From the NCBI GenBank assembly GCA_006503535.1, contig QYRS01000003.1:2604001-2668000 (forward strand): 64,000 nucleotides of DNA, written 5' to 3'. Every line of letters begins with the position of its first letter. Within the stretch, counting starts at the first letter, position 1. The notes under the pieces were generated by a model. The model was given only the letters and a program-made list of their open reading frames with translations. It did not search any database and was not told the origin of the DNA. Positions 1-11,995 of the stretch are shown one piece after another. The stretch is from Arthrinium phaeospermum. Lineage: Eukaryota; Ascomycota; Sordariomycetes; Amphisphaeriales; Apiosporaceae. A program made the position numbers and the translations under genes.

Positions 1-3000
1 GCAGATACCCCTGGCTAGCAACCGCTCTTGTATGTTTCAGATGTTCTTCTCCTCCCTGGACCACTCCAACAAGCTAAGCAATCCACGCACTGCGAGCCCA
101 ATCTGGCGACTCGCAGATCAAGATATGTATGTGATTGTCGACCAAGAAGCGGCGTGTATTGCATCTGATCTCTCCGTAATAAACATGCTATGCTGGGGGG
201 CAGTAAGATAATCACAAAGGGAAAGAAAGCGGTGAGTATGGAGCTCCGGTCCAAGCAGTAGCGTAACCAACACCATCGGCAGAACCGGTTCTGAGGTATG
301 ACGGTCCGGACATCGGCAACCAAAGAAAACCCCCAATCGAACACCTGTGGTTCTGTTCTGGCTACAGTACATACCCAAATAAAGTAGCCAGGGGTAAAAG
401 TTTATTCTTCCCCTGGGCAGAGACAATAGAATTCGGGCAGCGATCAGGAACAGATGCGGCAACTGGGCAGAATGAGAATGGCTATAAATTCTGCATTGCT
501 ATCCATACAGCCTGCGCGGGTTAATGTGACGTATTGCGCCTCGTAGATCCCAACGACCCCTACTGCTACATATGTAGGGGCATAAAAGGTCCGTGGGCGG
601 GTCAAAGAGCGCCTGAGCTTTTCTACACACAACTAGTAAGGTTATACAAACCTGGGCGAGGGGGCGGAGATCCGCAGCTGCAGGTGATAATGGGCGATCT
701 GCGGCTTGTTGGTAGTAAGTAGTATGTATGTAGATACTGTACGATGCCCAATACATGTCTGCCCCTGAAAGCATTTGCGCCCCGTTCTGCAGGTCAATAG
801 GAGCCTGGAGGGGGAGAGACTACTCCGTATAGAAAATTGGTTGCTGGATCTGGATTCGATCAGCATGTTTGCTCGCCAAGCAATGCGAAGACGGATCCAA
901 CGGAAGCATGGAGCACGCGACCTATCACTTTCATCAATTGCCAATTGCCAATTGCTACAGCCGGCCACATGCTGTGGCAGGCCATAGGATAGGCATTGGG
1001 CATAAGCATCAGGAACCACGATAACGGGCGGGCATGATCAACCAGTGTCCAAGGAGGGGAGGTCAATCTTGTTCTGTCCATGCCGCGAGTGCATAGCGCG
1101 CCACGTCGCGTCTGTCTAAGCCACCCTCACGCGATAGATTAATCTAGATCGATGTATAAAATCCCAATGTGTAACCCAGCAGGCTGACGGGTTGGGGGTT
1201 GGTCGAGCAGGGCTATCCCCGGCTGCGTCACGTCAACCTGCTTGGTGGAACGGGCAAAATGATCCATCGACAATTACAATGCGCCTACCCTGCCGGCAGA
1301 CACGTGATACCCCCAAATAGCAAATATCATCAGTCAATGGGTGAAGAAGCCGTATGGGCTTTCGGTACCCCACGACCCAATTGCCTTGCTGTATGGTTGA
1401 CCCCCTTCGTGAAGTCCGGGGGTCCATCTTCGAGAGTCACCAAACAGAGAGGTCCTACCTATGACCAAGTACTACGTCCGTCTTGCACGTATAGATTATG
1501 TGCAACGATGACGCTCTGGATGATGCCGCCGCCTGTATATTCTTTCCAGAATGATAAGAGATCCATGATACATGAAGTGTTCGCCGCCAGTTCCCGTGCT
1601 TCAGGTGCTTGGTAGAAATACATAGAAAGAAGGGAAGCTGAAACGCATTCTAGGTTATGTAGGCACCCCCGAGTCATGGCAAACAAGGCCCCGTCCATCC
1701 ATCATGCCTGCATTGCGACTACATACAATAGCATCCTTGAAAGTTTGTCACGGAGCGGGACCGTTTCGGACTTCAGATGAAGTATCGACAGGCCATTATT
1801 AGGTAGGAGGTACATCCAGGCCCTATTTCGAAACATAAAAAATTGAAAAATAATACGATATTTACGATATTTTACGATATTTTAATCGTATACGTTTCAG
1901 CACGTCGAAGTATTGCGAACGCATGAAATACTCGTACCAGGGCTCTCAAACGTATCCATCGAATAACAATCTTTCAAGGGGTCGATTGTACTACTATGTA
2001 CAGTTTTTTCTTACCGATCCCCCAACAGCTGCCAGGTAGTATCTCGACCCGACGCGGTTGTTGTTGTTGTTGTTGTTTGGGAGCTTTTCCCGGCTAACCG
2101 AATACTGAGTCAGTCGCAGTCCTGTGTTCCCCGTCATGACGTGTAAGCCACGTTTGTTCCTTAACGTACCCGTGCTAAGGGTTACAGCGCCGTGGATGTG
2201 CAACGCAGGTACGCGGGCTGCAACACACCCCCAACACGACTTCGAGCCAAGATTTCCGGCTACGACTGACTCTCGTCTGGCGCTGGTAACCAATGAGAAG
2301 AAGAGAGCACGCCCGAGCTGAACGGGGCTGACCACCCCCTGGACTGCCTTTCGAGCTCTCTCCTTCAAGGTTTGGTCCGGTCCAAGCCACCCCGTTTGGA
2401 TCTGCAAGTGCCTTTGGATACCAATGATATCCTTGCTTAGCTGGGAACGACAACATGGACGCGTTCCACCGTTTCGGTCCCGATGAGATGGTGCGGCTCG
2501 ACTCTGCAAGATGCAAAGAACGACGACGGGGCGAGCCGGCAGGTGTAGAGATATCCTAGGCAATCAGATGCCGGAAGCGGGTCTTCTATCTCCTCTTCCC
2601 CCCTCCTTCTTTCCTGCTCTTTCTCTTTCCAGCCGTCAAGCTCAGCTGAGGCGCGGTCGAAATGGACGTTTATGGTTATGGCCCGGTCCGATTCCTCTAG
2701 GAAAGCCTCAGCTGAGATACAACAAACTCAAAATCCTGTCACTTGACTTGAGATGATTCCCGGTGCGATGGTCCCGGCAGGACTGAGTTCAAGCCGTCTG
2801 CCTCGGAGAAATATATCAATCTACCAGTCAAATACGTAAAATACTAGGGTGCAGCGACTTTGTGTGAAGTATGAGCGCCTTGACAATCCTGGAAATCAAT
2901 GGCATGTGCAACAAATGCAGGGATGGGTGAGGAGTGAATACATGGGCAAAAAACAGAGGGAGGGCAAGGGGGACTGTGGATTCGGCGGCATCGAATCACA

Positions 3001-3736
3001 TCTGGTCTGATAGCCTTGTAATACGCCCTTGAACAGGCAGTTGAGACACGTCCATCGTGGAAAATCCAATCACATGTGACGACGAAACTAAGTATGAATT
3101 AAGCATAACCAGCTAAACAGTATCCGATGCTACGAAAGGGCCATCTACGGTCGAATTGCCAAGGCGTAAAAGGTCCAGACTTTCTCCGCGGAGAGTGGCG
3201 TACACATCTCTCAGGCCTCAGTTCTTGGCACCAATCGATCGTATAGATAGATAGACACATGTATATAGAGTATATTTATACATCTCCTATTTCGTACACC
3301 TGGGCCTTTGTGTAAGGGGTGGTGATAGGCTCTACTAGACGGTCAAGACGCTGACTTGACAACGTCGTTCTTTTGCCCGGTAGGGGACGAGGGCGGGTTG
3401 TTCCAGCTGTTTAGAACACTGGTTCCATCGCCGTGACACTTTGAATAGTTCGAGCATGTAGTCTGATATGGCAATTGAGGGTGGTTGCTGATGTTTTATT
3501 TGGTGTATACTCATGTCAAGGGGTACTGTTCTGGCTGTCACTTGTAAATTGAGAGTCCTTTGGACAGTCTTTGGCTTCACGCCTGACAAGTCCCTAAGAC
3601 TGGAGACCCCTAGGCGCAATCTTCACGCAATGCGTACAATCTTCTCTTGGTTGTCACTGGTAAATAGGTGGGGTATCTTTGAATGGTCGCCGGCTTCTCG
3701 TGTGACACGTAGGTCCTTTGGGAGACATTCTCTCCA
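1..3736. other. Gene-free left end
   Basis: I find no supportable gene here. Open frames are all below 190 codons, overlap on several frames and carry no recognisable motif. The stretch holds a TTG microsatellite (about 2058-2078), an AT-rich triple repeat with an inverted flank (1853-1891) and a pyrimidine-rich tract at about 2582-2632 that could be a promoter or leader element of a plus-strand transcript. The last part, near 3737, should contain the 3' UTR of the minus-strand TRAPPC13 gene. Confidence 0.6.
1853..1891. repeat. AT-rich tandem repeat with inverted flanks
   Basis: The unit TACGATATTT starts at 1854, 1863 and 1873, so it is repeated three times with a spacing close to one helical turn. 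ATACGAT at 1853-1859 is matched by the inverted ATCGTAT at 1885-1891. It could form a hairpin or bind an array of a protein dimer; function unknown. Confidence 0.7.
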
Positions 3737-4895
3737 TTATTTCGTATTCCTGGCGCCCAGCTTGCCCGTCGACAAGAACCCCCGATTGCCCATCTCCGTC
3801 CTCCAGCCGATGCCCAGCACCCCAAACACGACCCGCCCGTCGCCGTCCTCGACCACCGCGCTCTTGCCGTCCTCCTCGACGACGAAGCACACCTGCTCGA
3901 CCTCGCCCGGGTGCAGCACGGGCCGGAGGCTCTCGCTCACGATCCAGTTCGCGTCGCGGTAGCGCAGCCCCGTCTCGAGGTTCAGGACCACTCGCTCGAG
4001 CTGCATGGCGTCCTCGCTGCAGTTCTCCAGCTGGGCCTCCATGATCCAGCGCCGCTTCTGCTTCTGCTGCCGCTTTTCCTCGTCGGCCTGCTTGGAGCCC
4101 TTCTTCGTGGTCGTCGTGTTGTTGTAGGGCAGCGGACCCACCTTGGTCCGCACGATCAGCGACCCCTTGCAGACGAACTGGTACAGCTTGCGGAACGTCC
4201 GCGTGCGCCCGCTCGTCTCCGTCGCCTCGTAGTAGCTGACCGTGACCGCGAGTACGTGGTTCCCCTCCTCTTTCAGGTCGAAGTTCACGATCTTCTGTAA
4301 CGTCTGGCCCGGTTCGAGATCTACGCCGCCCGCGCCTGCCGCATCCGTTGCTCCTGTTTCTTGTGTTGATGGTTTGTCGTCGTCATTGTCCGGCCCCAAG
4401 TGGAGCTTCTGCACTGACGCTGACCCGGGAGTCTTCATCTCTGCCTCGATCTTGACATCTCTAATTGACTTCTTTTGGGATGGTGCCTTCGCTGGCTGCG
4501 CTGTCGCAGGCGGCTCGGGTGGGATGTCTTGGTTCGCGCATAATGTACAGCTGAAGGTCTCGCCTACGTAAGCCGATCCGAACGAAGGCGGGAGGTTGAG
4601 AATTGGTGCGAGCAAGAAGGGATCCGGGTTCGTCCCGGAGGTTGACCGGTAGGCAAGAGAGGCGGGCACCAGGTCGTCTGCCGCAGCGCCCGTGGTCGAA
4701 TGTAGTTCCGAGGGCGCAGCTAGAGTGTGCTGCGCCACCAGCGACGGCCTCGATAGCCTATACGTTTCACCATGTTAACCAAGAAATCATCGTGTCGCGA
4801 CAGAGTCTCTCAATGAAGCTATACCGGAGTACTTTGAGAGAGACCGAATGCGGTTCCTTGACTGGGTCCATTGATGGATAGCGTTGGTGGCTCAT
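3737..4895 (-). CDS. TRAPPC13: TRAPP complex subunit TRAPPC13 (DUF974 family)
   Basis: Two exons: 4825-4895 and 3737-4757, joined in phase to give 363 residues. The first exon encodes a short N-terminus ending SVSLKVL, and the join restores LKVLRLSRPSLV, the conserved start of the TRAPPC13 beta-sandwich; this fixes the start at 4895 although the second exon alone is a longer open frame. Other family landmarks are the NLPPSFGSAYVGETFSC segment and IEAEMKTPGS. A basic stretch KKGSKQADEEKRQQKQKRR interrupts the C-terminal half. TRAPPC13 is a peripheral subunit of the TRAPPIII tethering complex, which activates Rab1/Ypt1 at the Golgi and in autophagy; that role comes from the family. The intron is 67 nt with donor GTATAG and acceptor TATAG. 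Confidence 0.93.
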
Positions 4896-5501
4896 TCTGG
4901 CAGGACTCTGCGGATCCCTTCCAAGGACCCCCTAAGATATTGAATTCACTGCAGTCCAATCTCGGTGTGCTCGAAAAGCCGGGTCTTGTAATTGCTTGAG
5001 TTTCACGGACCAGAATGATCTATGATATCCAGTAGAGTAGGCAAGTAATGGGAGCTTTATCGATAAGCGACTTGTCTAACGTCAGGACGCTCACTGGACC
5101 GGGAGATATGGTGGGGTTGTTTGTTGTCTTTGGAATCCATTACGCTTCGGCGTTTCCCGGTGACGACGGAGGCACGCTTTCACCCTTTACATTGCAGAAT
5201 GTAGAATCAACTATAGGAAATTCCAGGCAATTCACGATCACTATACCAGCCCAGCTACGCCATTACTTAGGCATCGCTTTGTGCCCAAAGTGGAATATGC
5301 CAATATTTACATGCATACATACACTATCATCTGGAAGTTGGAAGTTGCCTTGATCAATCTTTATACATATTACTTCATGTATGTTATTCCTGGTGGGTAT
5401 GCATCCTGTCTTTGCTCGAATGAAAACAACGCTGTAAACCCAGAAACCGTTTCTAGTCCCGTGTATGTGAACGCCAAACCCATGCTGTGGACAATTTGCT
5501 A
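4896..5501. other. Intergenic, 0.6 kb, no gene
   Basis: Lies between the start of TRAPPC13 and the stop of the Tag1-like gene, both on the minus strand. It should contain the promoter of TRAPPC13 and the 3' UTR of its neighbour. I see no other feature. Confidence 0.6.
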
Positions 5502-8298
5502 CTAGAACCGCACACGTGCGCCTATTCCCCTTCCGATATACCAAAGAGACTCCTTCCAGTTCCCTAAACGAACGTCGACATTGGCGCGTGCATCTAGTTT
5601 CAAATTGCCGCCCAATGCCTTCCGGACCGCGTCGTAACCAACTGACCCAACTGACCACTGAACCGGTAGCCTGGGCGTAGTCGACTCGCCGGGGGGTGCC
5701 TCAAAAGGCAAGTCACGTACAATGCGACCGATTTCCTCCGTATGGTTGTAGAAAGCGGTGGCATTGACGTAGTCGATGTATATTGTGTTAAACTTCAACG
5801 GCGAGGCCAATGTGAAAGTCGCCGTCGAAGAGAAGAAATGAAAAGTTGCGTCTCGAATAAAATGTGACCTTTCCTCCGCCGTCCCTCCAGGCAATTCAAG
5901 TTTTGGGGCCGCCAAAGTCAGGTTGAGCCGAGAAAGACCTTCGCAAAGGATTGGTTGGCCTGGTATGCTCCTGCGATGTGCTTTGACGGTGATGCTCGTA
6001 TTGAACCCAGAAAGATACTGGGAAATCAGATCTCGGCCAATCTGATGACCGCTTTTCCCACCCCTGGAGGGGTTCCATGTTGCCGTAACTAGAATATCGG
6101 TATTGTCTCCTTTCACAATTTCCACATTCTCGACGGTTGCGTCTGCGAGAACTGTATCGTTATGTAAGACATGGATATTGACATAAGGTACACTCGCTGT
6201 GTATGGCGTAGGATTGGTCACGTTCACCAGTGCCTGAAGGGTAATCGATGTAGACGTGGTGTCCAGAATTCTCAATGAGCGAACCTTGGGGGCAAGGTCA
6301 CCCGTCCAGTCTTTTCCATTTGACAGTGCTGAAAGACGGTTAGCTTACGACGAACTTGCGAGAACAATGCGTGGGAAATCTGGCTTGTCCTAACAGACAT
6401 ACCACCCAAATAGAGCGACTAACAGGCTTAGAATAATGAAGACGGACGTTTTACTGGTATCATGCCCTCAGCTGGCACCTCCTTAAGGACCATTTGACCC
6501 AACGAAGTCTCGACTTTCACGTCCACCGCGGCCTTGACAGTCAACTGAATGGCCTTCCTGCCGAAAAGCAGCTGTTGGACCACGTCGCCAAAGACCGTGC
6601 CGTTCGTGACGTGGAGTGGCGCCTCATTGATTCGAGAGGCAATCTTCAAAGACGCTTCATGCTTCTTGTCTTCCTCCACTCGAGTGGAGTTCGCGTCCTG
6701 CCATTTCTTCAGGTCGAGCACGCCAAGCTTGTCTTTCTTGTAATACACATCAGCAAGTGCGCGGACCTTGGTGACATTGATGCCAAAGTTCATTTCCGAT
6801 GGGAGACCGGCAGTGACCAGGATATTGCCGGAAACCGTTGGGTCCGAAGCAGGGTCATCCGGGTCGGCGAAGGGATCGGGCATTGTGAAATGCACATCCG
6901 ACATCGAGAAATTCCTGATCAACCCATCGAGGCTCTTGCCTGGGAACGCCACAGGAAGGGTGACGCTCGAGAGTAACTCGGCAACCCACCGAGGCGTGCT
7001 GCCATCTGGCCTGCTACTGCCACGCACATAAAAAGTGGCAGGTTCTCCTTGCATGTACTGCCTGAGTAAAATGTCTAGTGGGGAAGATTCTGAGTTGGGG
7101 CAGTCGCGTGTCAGCGACTCCGGAAGTTCACGTATGATTCCATGAACATCCGCTTGAACGTCGGAGCGAGGCTTTACAAACATCTCGCTCGTCACTGCAT
7201 CCGCAATGACAATGAGATCATCCGTGTCGCAACCCGGAACCAGAATCTCGAAAGCGAGCTCGGGCACATCGAGCTTGACCGGGTACTCGTTATGAGCGAC
7301 TATGGTTACCTCGGCCAACATGGACTGCTTGTCTCCAGGGCCAGGCACATCTTTTACATTGAGACGAGTGATATTGTATTGAGGCATCGCGGGTATTTTC
7401 TTGGCTGTAAATTAATTAGTGGATGCTCATCGAGATACGTGCAAGTACAATTTTCGGCATCCTAGAAGAAGACTTTCTTCCCCAGGTAAAAGGATGAGAA
7501 GGAGCGGTAGAGAGATTGACCTTCAAAGACCAGAGATTCCGCCACACTGTGCGTCCCAAGAGGTAAAAGGCCGGACTTGAGAGCAAGATCTGCCTTTCCC
7601 CGGAGACGCACCTTATCCAGCCTGCCTTCCAGCCACTCGTTCGCGATGGATCGAATACCCTCCATGTTGCCCGGCACGATCTCGGTGACGAAATCGAAAT
7701 CCGTCACATCGCCATCCTTGAGATGAATAACCAACGGAGGGATAGCAGCTGTTCCTAGCAACAAATCCTCGTAGTCCGGGAGCGTTACGACGATGGTGGT
7801 TTCCTCGGTCCCTAGCTGATTGGCAACCCACGTGGCGGCCTTTCCCACCCTTCGTACATGGTCATTTGCGACCCTTGCTCCATCTAAGCGGAATGTGGCC
7901 TGTATTCTTGCCCTCAAGCCATCGGCGGTGATGGATTCGAGCGAGAGACTGGTAGGCTCAACAACGGCGGCTTGTTTGGCGTATTCCTGCACCGCATCCG
8001 GTACAACGTATGCTAAAGCGATGATGGCGATGACCATGAGACCCAGAACCCCCATAGCAATGAACGAAGGCCATCTTCGTGTCGACTTCGTCTTGTGCGA
8101 GTGTATTGAGGAGCCATCGCTCAAATGCGACCGTACAGAGGCGCCGTCATGATTCGGCTCGTCGTTATCTCCATCGTATCGTGGGGTGTCGGTTGTGCTG
8201 GAGAGCAAAGGAGTTGTCTCTCCAGAGTTGTTGCCTAGCGACTTGCCCTTGGCGGCTGTTGCTGTAGATAGCAACGGTGATGTTTCGCCGCTAGCCAT
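5502..8298 (-). CDS. Vacuolar membrane protein, Tag1-like (DUF3712 family)
   Basis: Three exons on the minus strand. Exon 1 starts at 8298 (MASGETSPLL). The second join is clear: exon 2 ends at 6448 (donor GTCCGT) and exon 3 starts at 6328, giving MIPVKPLSNGKDW in phase. The first join is uncertain. One option is exon 1 to 7474 and exon 2 from 7399 (867 residues); the other is 7521 and 7404 (853 residues). Both keep frame but neither donor (GTCTTC, GTCAAT) is strong. The protein has a disordered cytosolic N-terminus with ExxxLL motifs at residues 5-10 and 27-32, one membrane segment at about 76-98, and a long lumenal region of repeated beta-rich DUF3712-type modules. It resembles yeast Tag1 (YLR173W), a vacuolar protein linked to ending autophagy; the functional assignment is by family only. 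The ATG at 8532 was rejected as start because the extra 78 residues look non-coding. Confidence 0.82.
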
Positions 8299-9106
8299 TG
8301 TTCGTTTGAACAAGAAAGCGTGAAGCGTCGCGGGGTCAACGGGTGGATGGTAGCGCAAACACAACAAAGCGAGTTCGATTGTGGTACGACGTAAAGGCAA
8401 TGATTTATAGCACTGTTGGCATCCTAGTAGTACCGGGGAGCAGGATGTTCCATCAACCAGTGACAGTATAATTGAAGGAGCAGAATGGCATGTAGTAGAT
8501 GAAGATTGATGATGGGAAACAGAAGGAAACAAGGTTGGGCTGGCGATGCGATCCTCTGACTAAAAGTAGCGACAACTCGTCATCACTCGGGCCAGCCAGT
8601 TCACTGTTCCTGTCAGCTGAGACAGAAGGGGACCCTTGAAAGCCTGGCAGCGGCAGGTACGATTCAAACGCCGGGCATTTAAGGCTCCAACTATCCCCTG
8701 AAAAGGTATGGTGTTATCTGGGGAACCAGCCTAGAATGGACATACGATTCGCAGTGTCGATCACACTCAGTTCCCATCAATTGGTAAAATTCTCAATAGA
8801 ATATCATGCATAGATAGTTTTTTGTGTTTGGCAGACACTCGGCTTGGCCAATACACTTGAAAGAGTTTCCCAACCTCTGTTCCCTGTCATGAACTGGCAG
8901 ATCCGAAATGCGCGAAAGGGCTGTGATTGTGTACCAGTTCGGACGGTTGCCTCTTCGCGGCCAGGCGACCATGTCCGGGCTAGCCTGCCGGGGGTCTAGG
9001 ATGCTTTTTCCCGGCAGCCAGCTGTGATCGCCGGTTACGGAGAGCAGCCAGCTGCAGGTGAATGAATTTACATTCGAGTCGTTAATTCCCTGCACGATTT
9101 ATGAGG

Positions 9107-9113
9107 TGACTCA
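9107..9113 (+). promoter_or_regulatory. Possible CPC1/Gcn4 site upstream of OTC
   Basis: Perfect TGACTCA about 260 bp before the OTC start, followed 3 bp later by a near-copy TGACTCG at 9117. This is the consensus of the bZIP activator of amino-acid cross-pathway control. Binding is inferred; the 7-mer also occurs by chance every few kb. Confidence 0.45.
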
Positions 9114-9225
9114 AATTGACTCGAAGTGCACATGTCGGCCTACCACTGGAGCTAAATCAGTGACAGCACGTTACTTAAAACTAAAGTGGTATTCTGCTCT
9201 CCATCTTTGCCATCCATCGTGGATC

Positions 9226-9232
9226 TGAGTCA
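9226..9232 (+). promoter_or_regulatory. Second possible CPC1/Gcn4 site upstream of OTC
   Basis: TGAGTCA, the reverse orientation of the same consensus, 143 bp before the OTC start codon. Confidence 0.45.
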
Positions 9233-9374
9233 GTGCCCTTCGGTCGTGCCTAACCTGCAATTGAGCTTCTCACTTATACAGCGTGGGCAAGGCAAGTGTC
9301 TTTTCAGAGCACACTATAAGCCACGTTAGTACCGGGGACGCAACGTTTGACGAAGTCTTGGTCTGTTCTACAAC

Positions 9375-10480
9375 ATGATGTCACGACCTAGAGTGATTAG
9401 CTTGCTCAAGACGGGCGCCCGGGGCTTCCATACCACGCCCAGCCCCCGGACCCGTCATCTCATGACCATTGGTGATCTGAGCAAGGAAGAGTTCACACAA
9501 TTGGTTCGAAATGCAGCTTCCCACAAGAAGGCCGTCAAGTCGGGCAACTCACCGCAGGCACTGAGCAGCGGGCTTCTGGGCAAGACTGTGGCCATGATGT
9601 TCAGCAAGCGAAGCACCAGAACCAGAGTCTCCACGGAAGCTGCCGTGGCGATCATGGGCGGCCATCCTATGTTCCTGGGAAAAGACGACATTCAGCTCGG
9701 AGTGAGTAGTTCTGTGTCTTGAGTGCAGCACATAATACTAATCAAAGATAGGTCAATGAGTCTCTGTACGACACCTCCAAGATCATTTCCTCAATGACTT
9801 CTTGCATGGTTGCCAGAGTGGGACCTCACTCAGATGTCACTGGCTTGACAGAAGGCTCGACCGTTCCTGTCATCAATGCCTTGTCAAACGACTTCCACCC
9901 GCTACAGACCATTGCTGATTTCCTGACTATCCACGAGGCGTTCCCGCCATCACCGGGCAGCTCCGACCTCGTTCGGTCTGGCCTGAAGATTGCGTGGGTC
10001 GGAGATTCCAACAACGTTCTTTTCGATCTGGCCATTGCCTCTATGAAGCTAGGAGTTCAGATTGCTGTGGCCTCTCCTACTGGTTACACTATCCCCAAGG
10101 ACATGGAAAAGTTCATCCGCTCCCAAGCTGAAGGCGTTGATCGTCCAGGCCAGCTGGACCTCCACACCAAGCCAGCGGAAGCCATCAAGGACGCCGATAT
10201 ACTTGTGACGGATACCTGGGTTTCTATGGGCCAGGAAGAGGAAACGAAGAAGCGTCTTCAAGCGTTCGAGGGTTTCCAGATTACGAACGAGTTGGCTGCC
10301 AAAGGAGGAGCTAAGGAGGGTTGGAAGTTCATGCACTGCTTGCCTAGACATCAGGAGGAGGTTGATGACGCTGTCTTCTACGGACCCCAATCCCTGGTCT
10401 TCCCAGAAGGTGAGAACCGACTGTGGGCAGCTGTTGCAGCACTTGAGGCGTTCGTTGTTAACAAGGGTCGGATATTATAA
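9375..10480 (+). CDS. OTC/ARG3: Ornithine carbamoyltransferase, mitochondrial precursor
   Basis: Two exons, 9375-9701 and 9752-10480, with a 50-nt intron (donor GTGAGT, branch TACTAATC, acceptor ATAG); 351 residues. It transfers the carbamoyl group of carbamoyl phosphate to ornithine, giving citrulline for arginine synthesis. The first about 30 residues are basic, hydroxylated and free of acids, as in a mitochondrial presequence. Diagnostic motifs are the carbamoyl-phosphate loop SKRSTRTR in exon 1 and the ornithine/carbamoyl-phosphate motif HCLPRH near the C-terminus. Length fits the fungal family. A second ATG follows the first directly, so either start gives almost the same protein. Two TGACTCA-type sites lie upstream. 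The gene runs tail to tail with ILV6. Confidence 0.97.
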
Positions 10481-10977
10481 GTAAATGACTCTTGCGAAGG
10501 AAGGAAAATTCGGCTTGGGATGCTTTTACATCCTGGGGATACTCTTATTAATGAAGATGTGCTGCCAGCCAGTCTTTACCAGCACCAGTGACAAGTTACC
10601 TACGTATACGTACGTAAAGTGGAGTAATCATTCGCCATTTGCCCCTATCGTCGTCAGCCGGTTATTCCAGTTGTTCCATGGTCAGTTGGTCCATGGTTAC
10701 CTGATCGTTCTAGCCAAGCTATTCCATAACCTGCCAGCTATCCTGTTGACTACCGCCAAATAAAGTATTAAATACCATGCTTGGACTCTCAACAAAAATA
10801 AAACATTATTCAGTTGGCAAGGAATATAATTCAGACGGCCAAGATAATGTGAACAGATTTTATGGAAAACAATGCGACTGCCGATTGATAAATATCTAGT
10901 GACTACAAGTGATGTTCCCCTTTCTTTAGTTTTAAACCGGCCAATAACGCCACAACCGAATAGCCAGAATTCGTTAC
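10481..10977. other. Convergent 3' region between OTC and ILV6
   Basis: No gene. The 0.5 kb must hold both 3' UTRs. It contains short self-complementary tracts (TACGTATACGTACGTA at about 10601-10616, and two TCCATGG copies near 10675-10697) and is AT-rich around 10750-10860, as expected for polyadenylation regions. Confidence 0.6.
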
Positions 10978-11995
10978 TTAACCAGGGGGCAGCTGGCTAG
11001 CATCAACGACGTCATCGGCTTCCATTACAACACCGTCCTCATCCGGACCATGGAGAGGGGATCGAGGAAGGGCCATCAATCCGGTTCTAGTCGACTCCAG
11101 AATGCCGAAGGGTGCGATAAGCTTGAGGAACGAGTCAATTCGGCCGGGTTTGGCAGACCTGGGCGTGGATGTTAGTCTTGTGCTCAGAAAGACGATATGC
11201 GCATTTTGTCACTTACAACTCCACAATGCAGCTGTTTGTGCTGATGTCTAGCACCTTCCCCTTGAACTGATGGGTGAAATATGTGATGGACTTCAGGTGT
11301 TCATGCTTGTGGCGCAGCGCTTGACTGGCTGCCAACTTGCTCGGGTGGAAATCGTTCGAGACGTCCCCCAGTGTACGCCCTTGCTGTGCCTGTGCAGCCT
11401 GGCTAGCCGGCTCCGATGGCTCGTCCTGTGTGATCTCTCGGTGGTGCGCGAGAAGCTCCTCGAAGTACTCGGGCCCCAGGATGTTGATCTTAGCTAACAG
11501 AAGCTCGCGCTGCACGAGGGCGGCATTGGTGTAGTCCAGGACGGCCCAGACAGGCACCAGGTCCTCCAACTGGCGACGCGCTTGCTCGACAATACCATCT
11601 TGACCGGTAAGGACGATGGTCATGCGAGACAGGTCGGGGACTTCGGTGTTGCAGACGACCAGGGAGTCGATGTTGAAGCCACGGGCAGCCAGAATACCGG
11701 ACACGCGCGAGAGCACACCGGGCTCGTTGAGAACCAAGCAGTTCAGGACATGGCGCTTGGGGGGCGTCGTCGAAGGGTTGGGGGTCTCGTAGAGGATGTT
11801 GGAGACAGCAGCCTGGGCAGACCAGGCTGAAGGGGTGTCATTGCTCGGGAGAGGCGCCGAACGGCGACGCATGGCCTTGTAGGCAATGGCCGAGGTTGAG
11901 CTACTGCCCCATCGTCGCGTGGAGATTGTTGCCGTTGCTGTGGTGGCCTTTGCTACAGCCTTTGAAGTGGCCTGGAACAAAGTACGGGATGCCAT
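10978..11995 (-). CDS. ILV6: Acetolactate synthase regulatory (small) subunit, mitochondrial
   Basis: Two exons, 11217-11995 and 10978-11158, with a 58-nt intron (GTAAGT...CACGCCCAG); 319 residues. The join completes CIVELSAKP, which is conserved in this family, so the apparent stop at the end of exon 1 is in the intron. ILV6 binds the catalytic ILV2 subunit, stimulates it and confers valine feedback inhibition in branched-chain amino-acid synthesis. The N-terminal about 45 residues form a Ser/Thr/Ala/Arg-rich mitochondrial presequence. The ACT domain begins near residue 80 (HVLNCLVLNEPGVLSRVSGI, GFNIDSLVV) and a second ALS-type domain ends FGILESTRTG. A TGACTCA site lies 90 bp upstream of the start. 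Confidence 0.96.

Larger units (their letters stand above)
8299..9374. other. Divergent promoter region, Tag1-like / OTC
   Basis: No gene. The 1.08 kb lies between two divergent start codons and must contain both promoters. Two TGACTCA-type sites lie on the OTC side (annotated separately). Confidence 0.7.

Noticed and set aside
1994..2563. 189-codon minus-strand frame in the left gap
   Set aside because: Contains a poly-Asn run from the TTG microsatellite; no motif and overlapping frames of similar quality.
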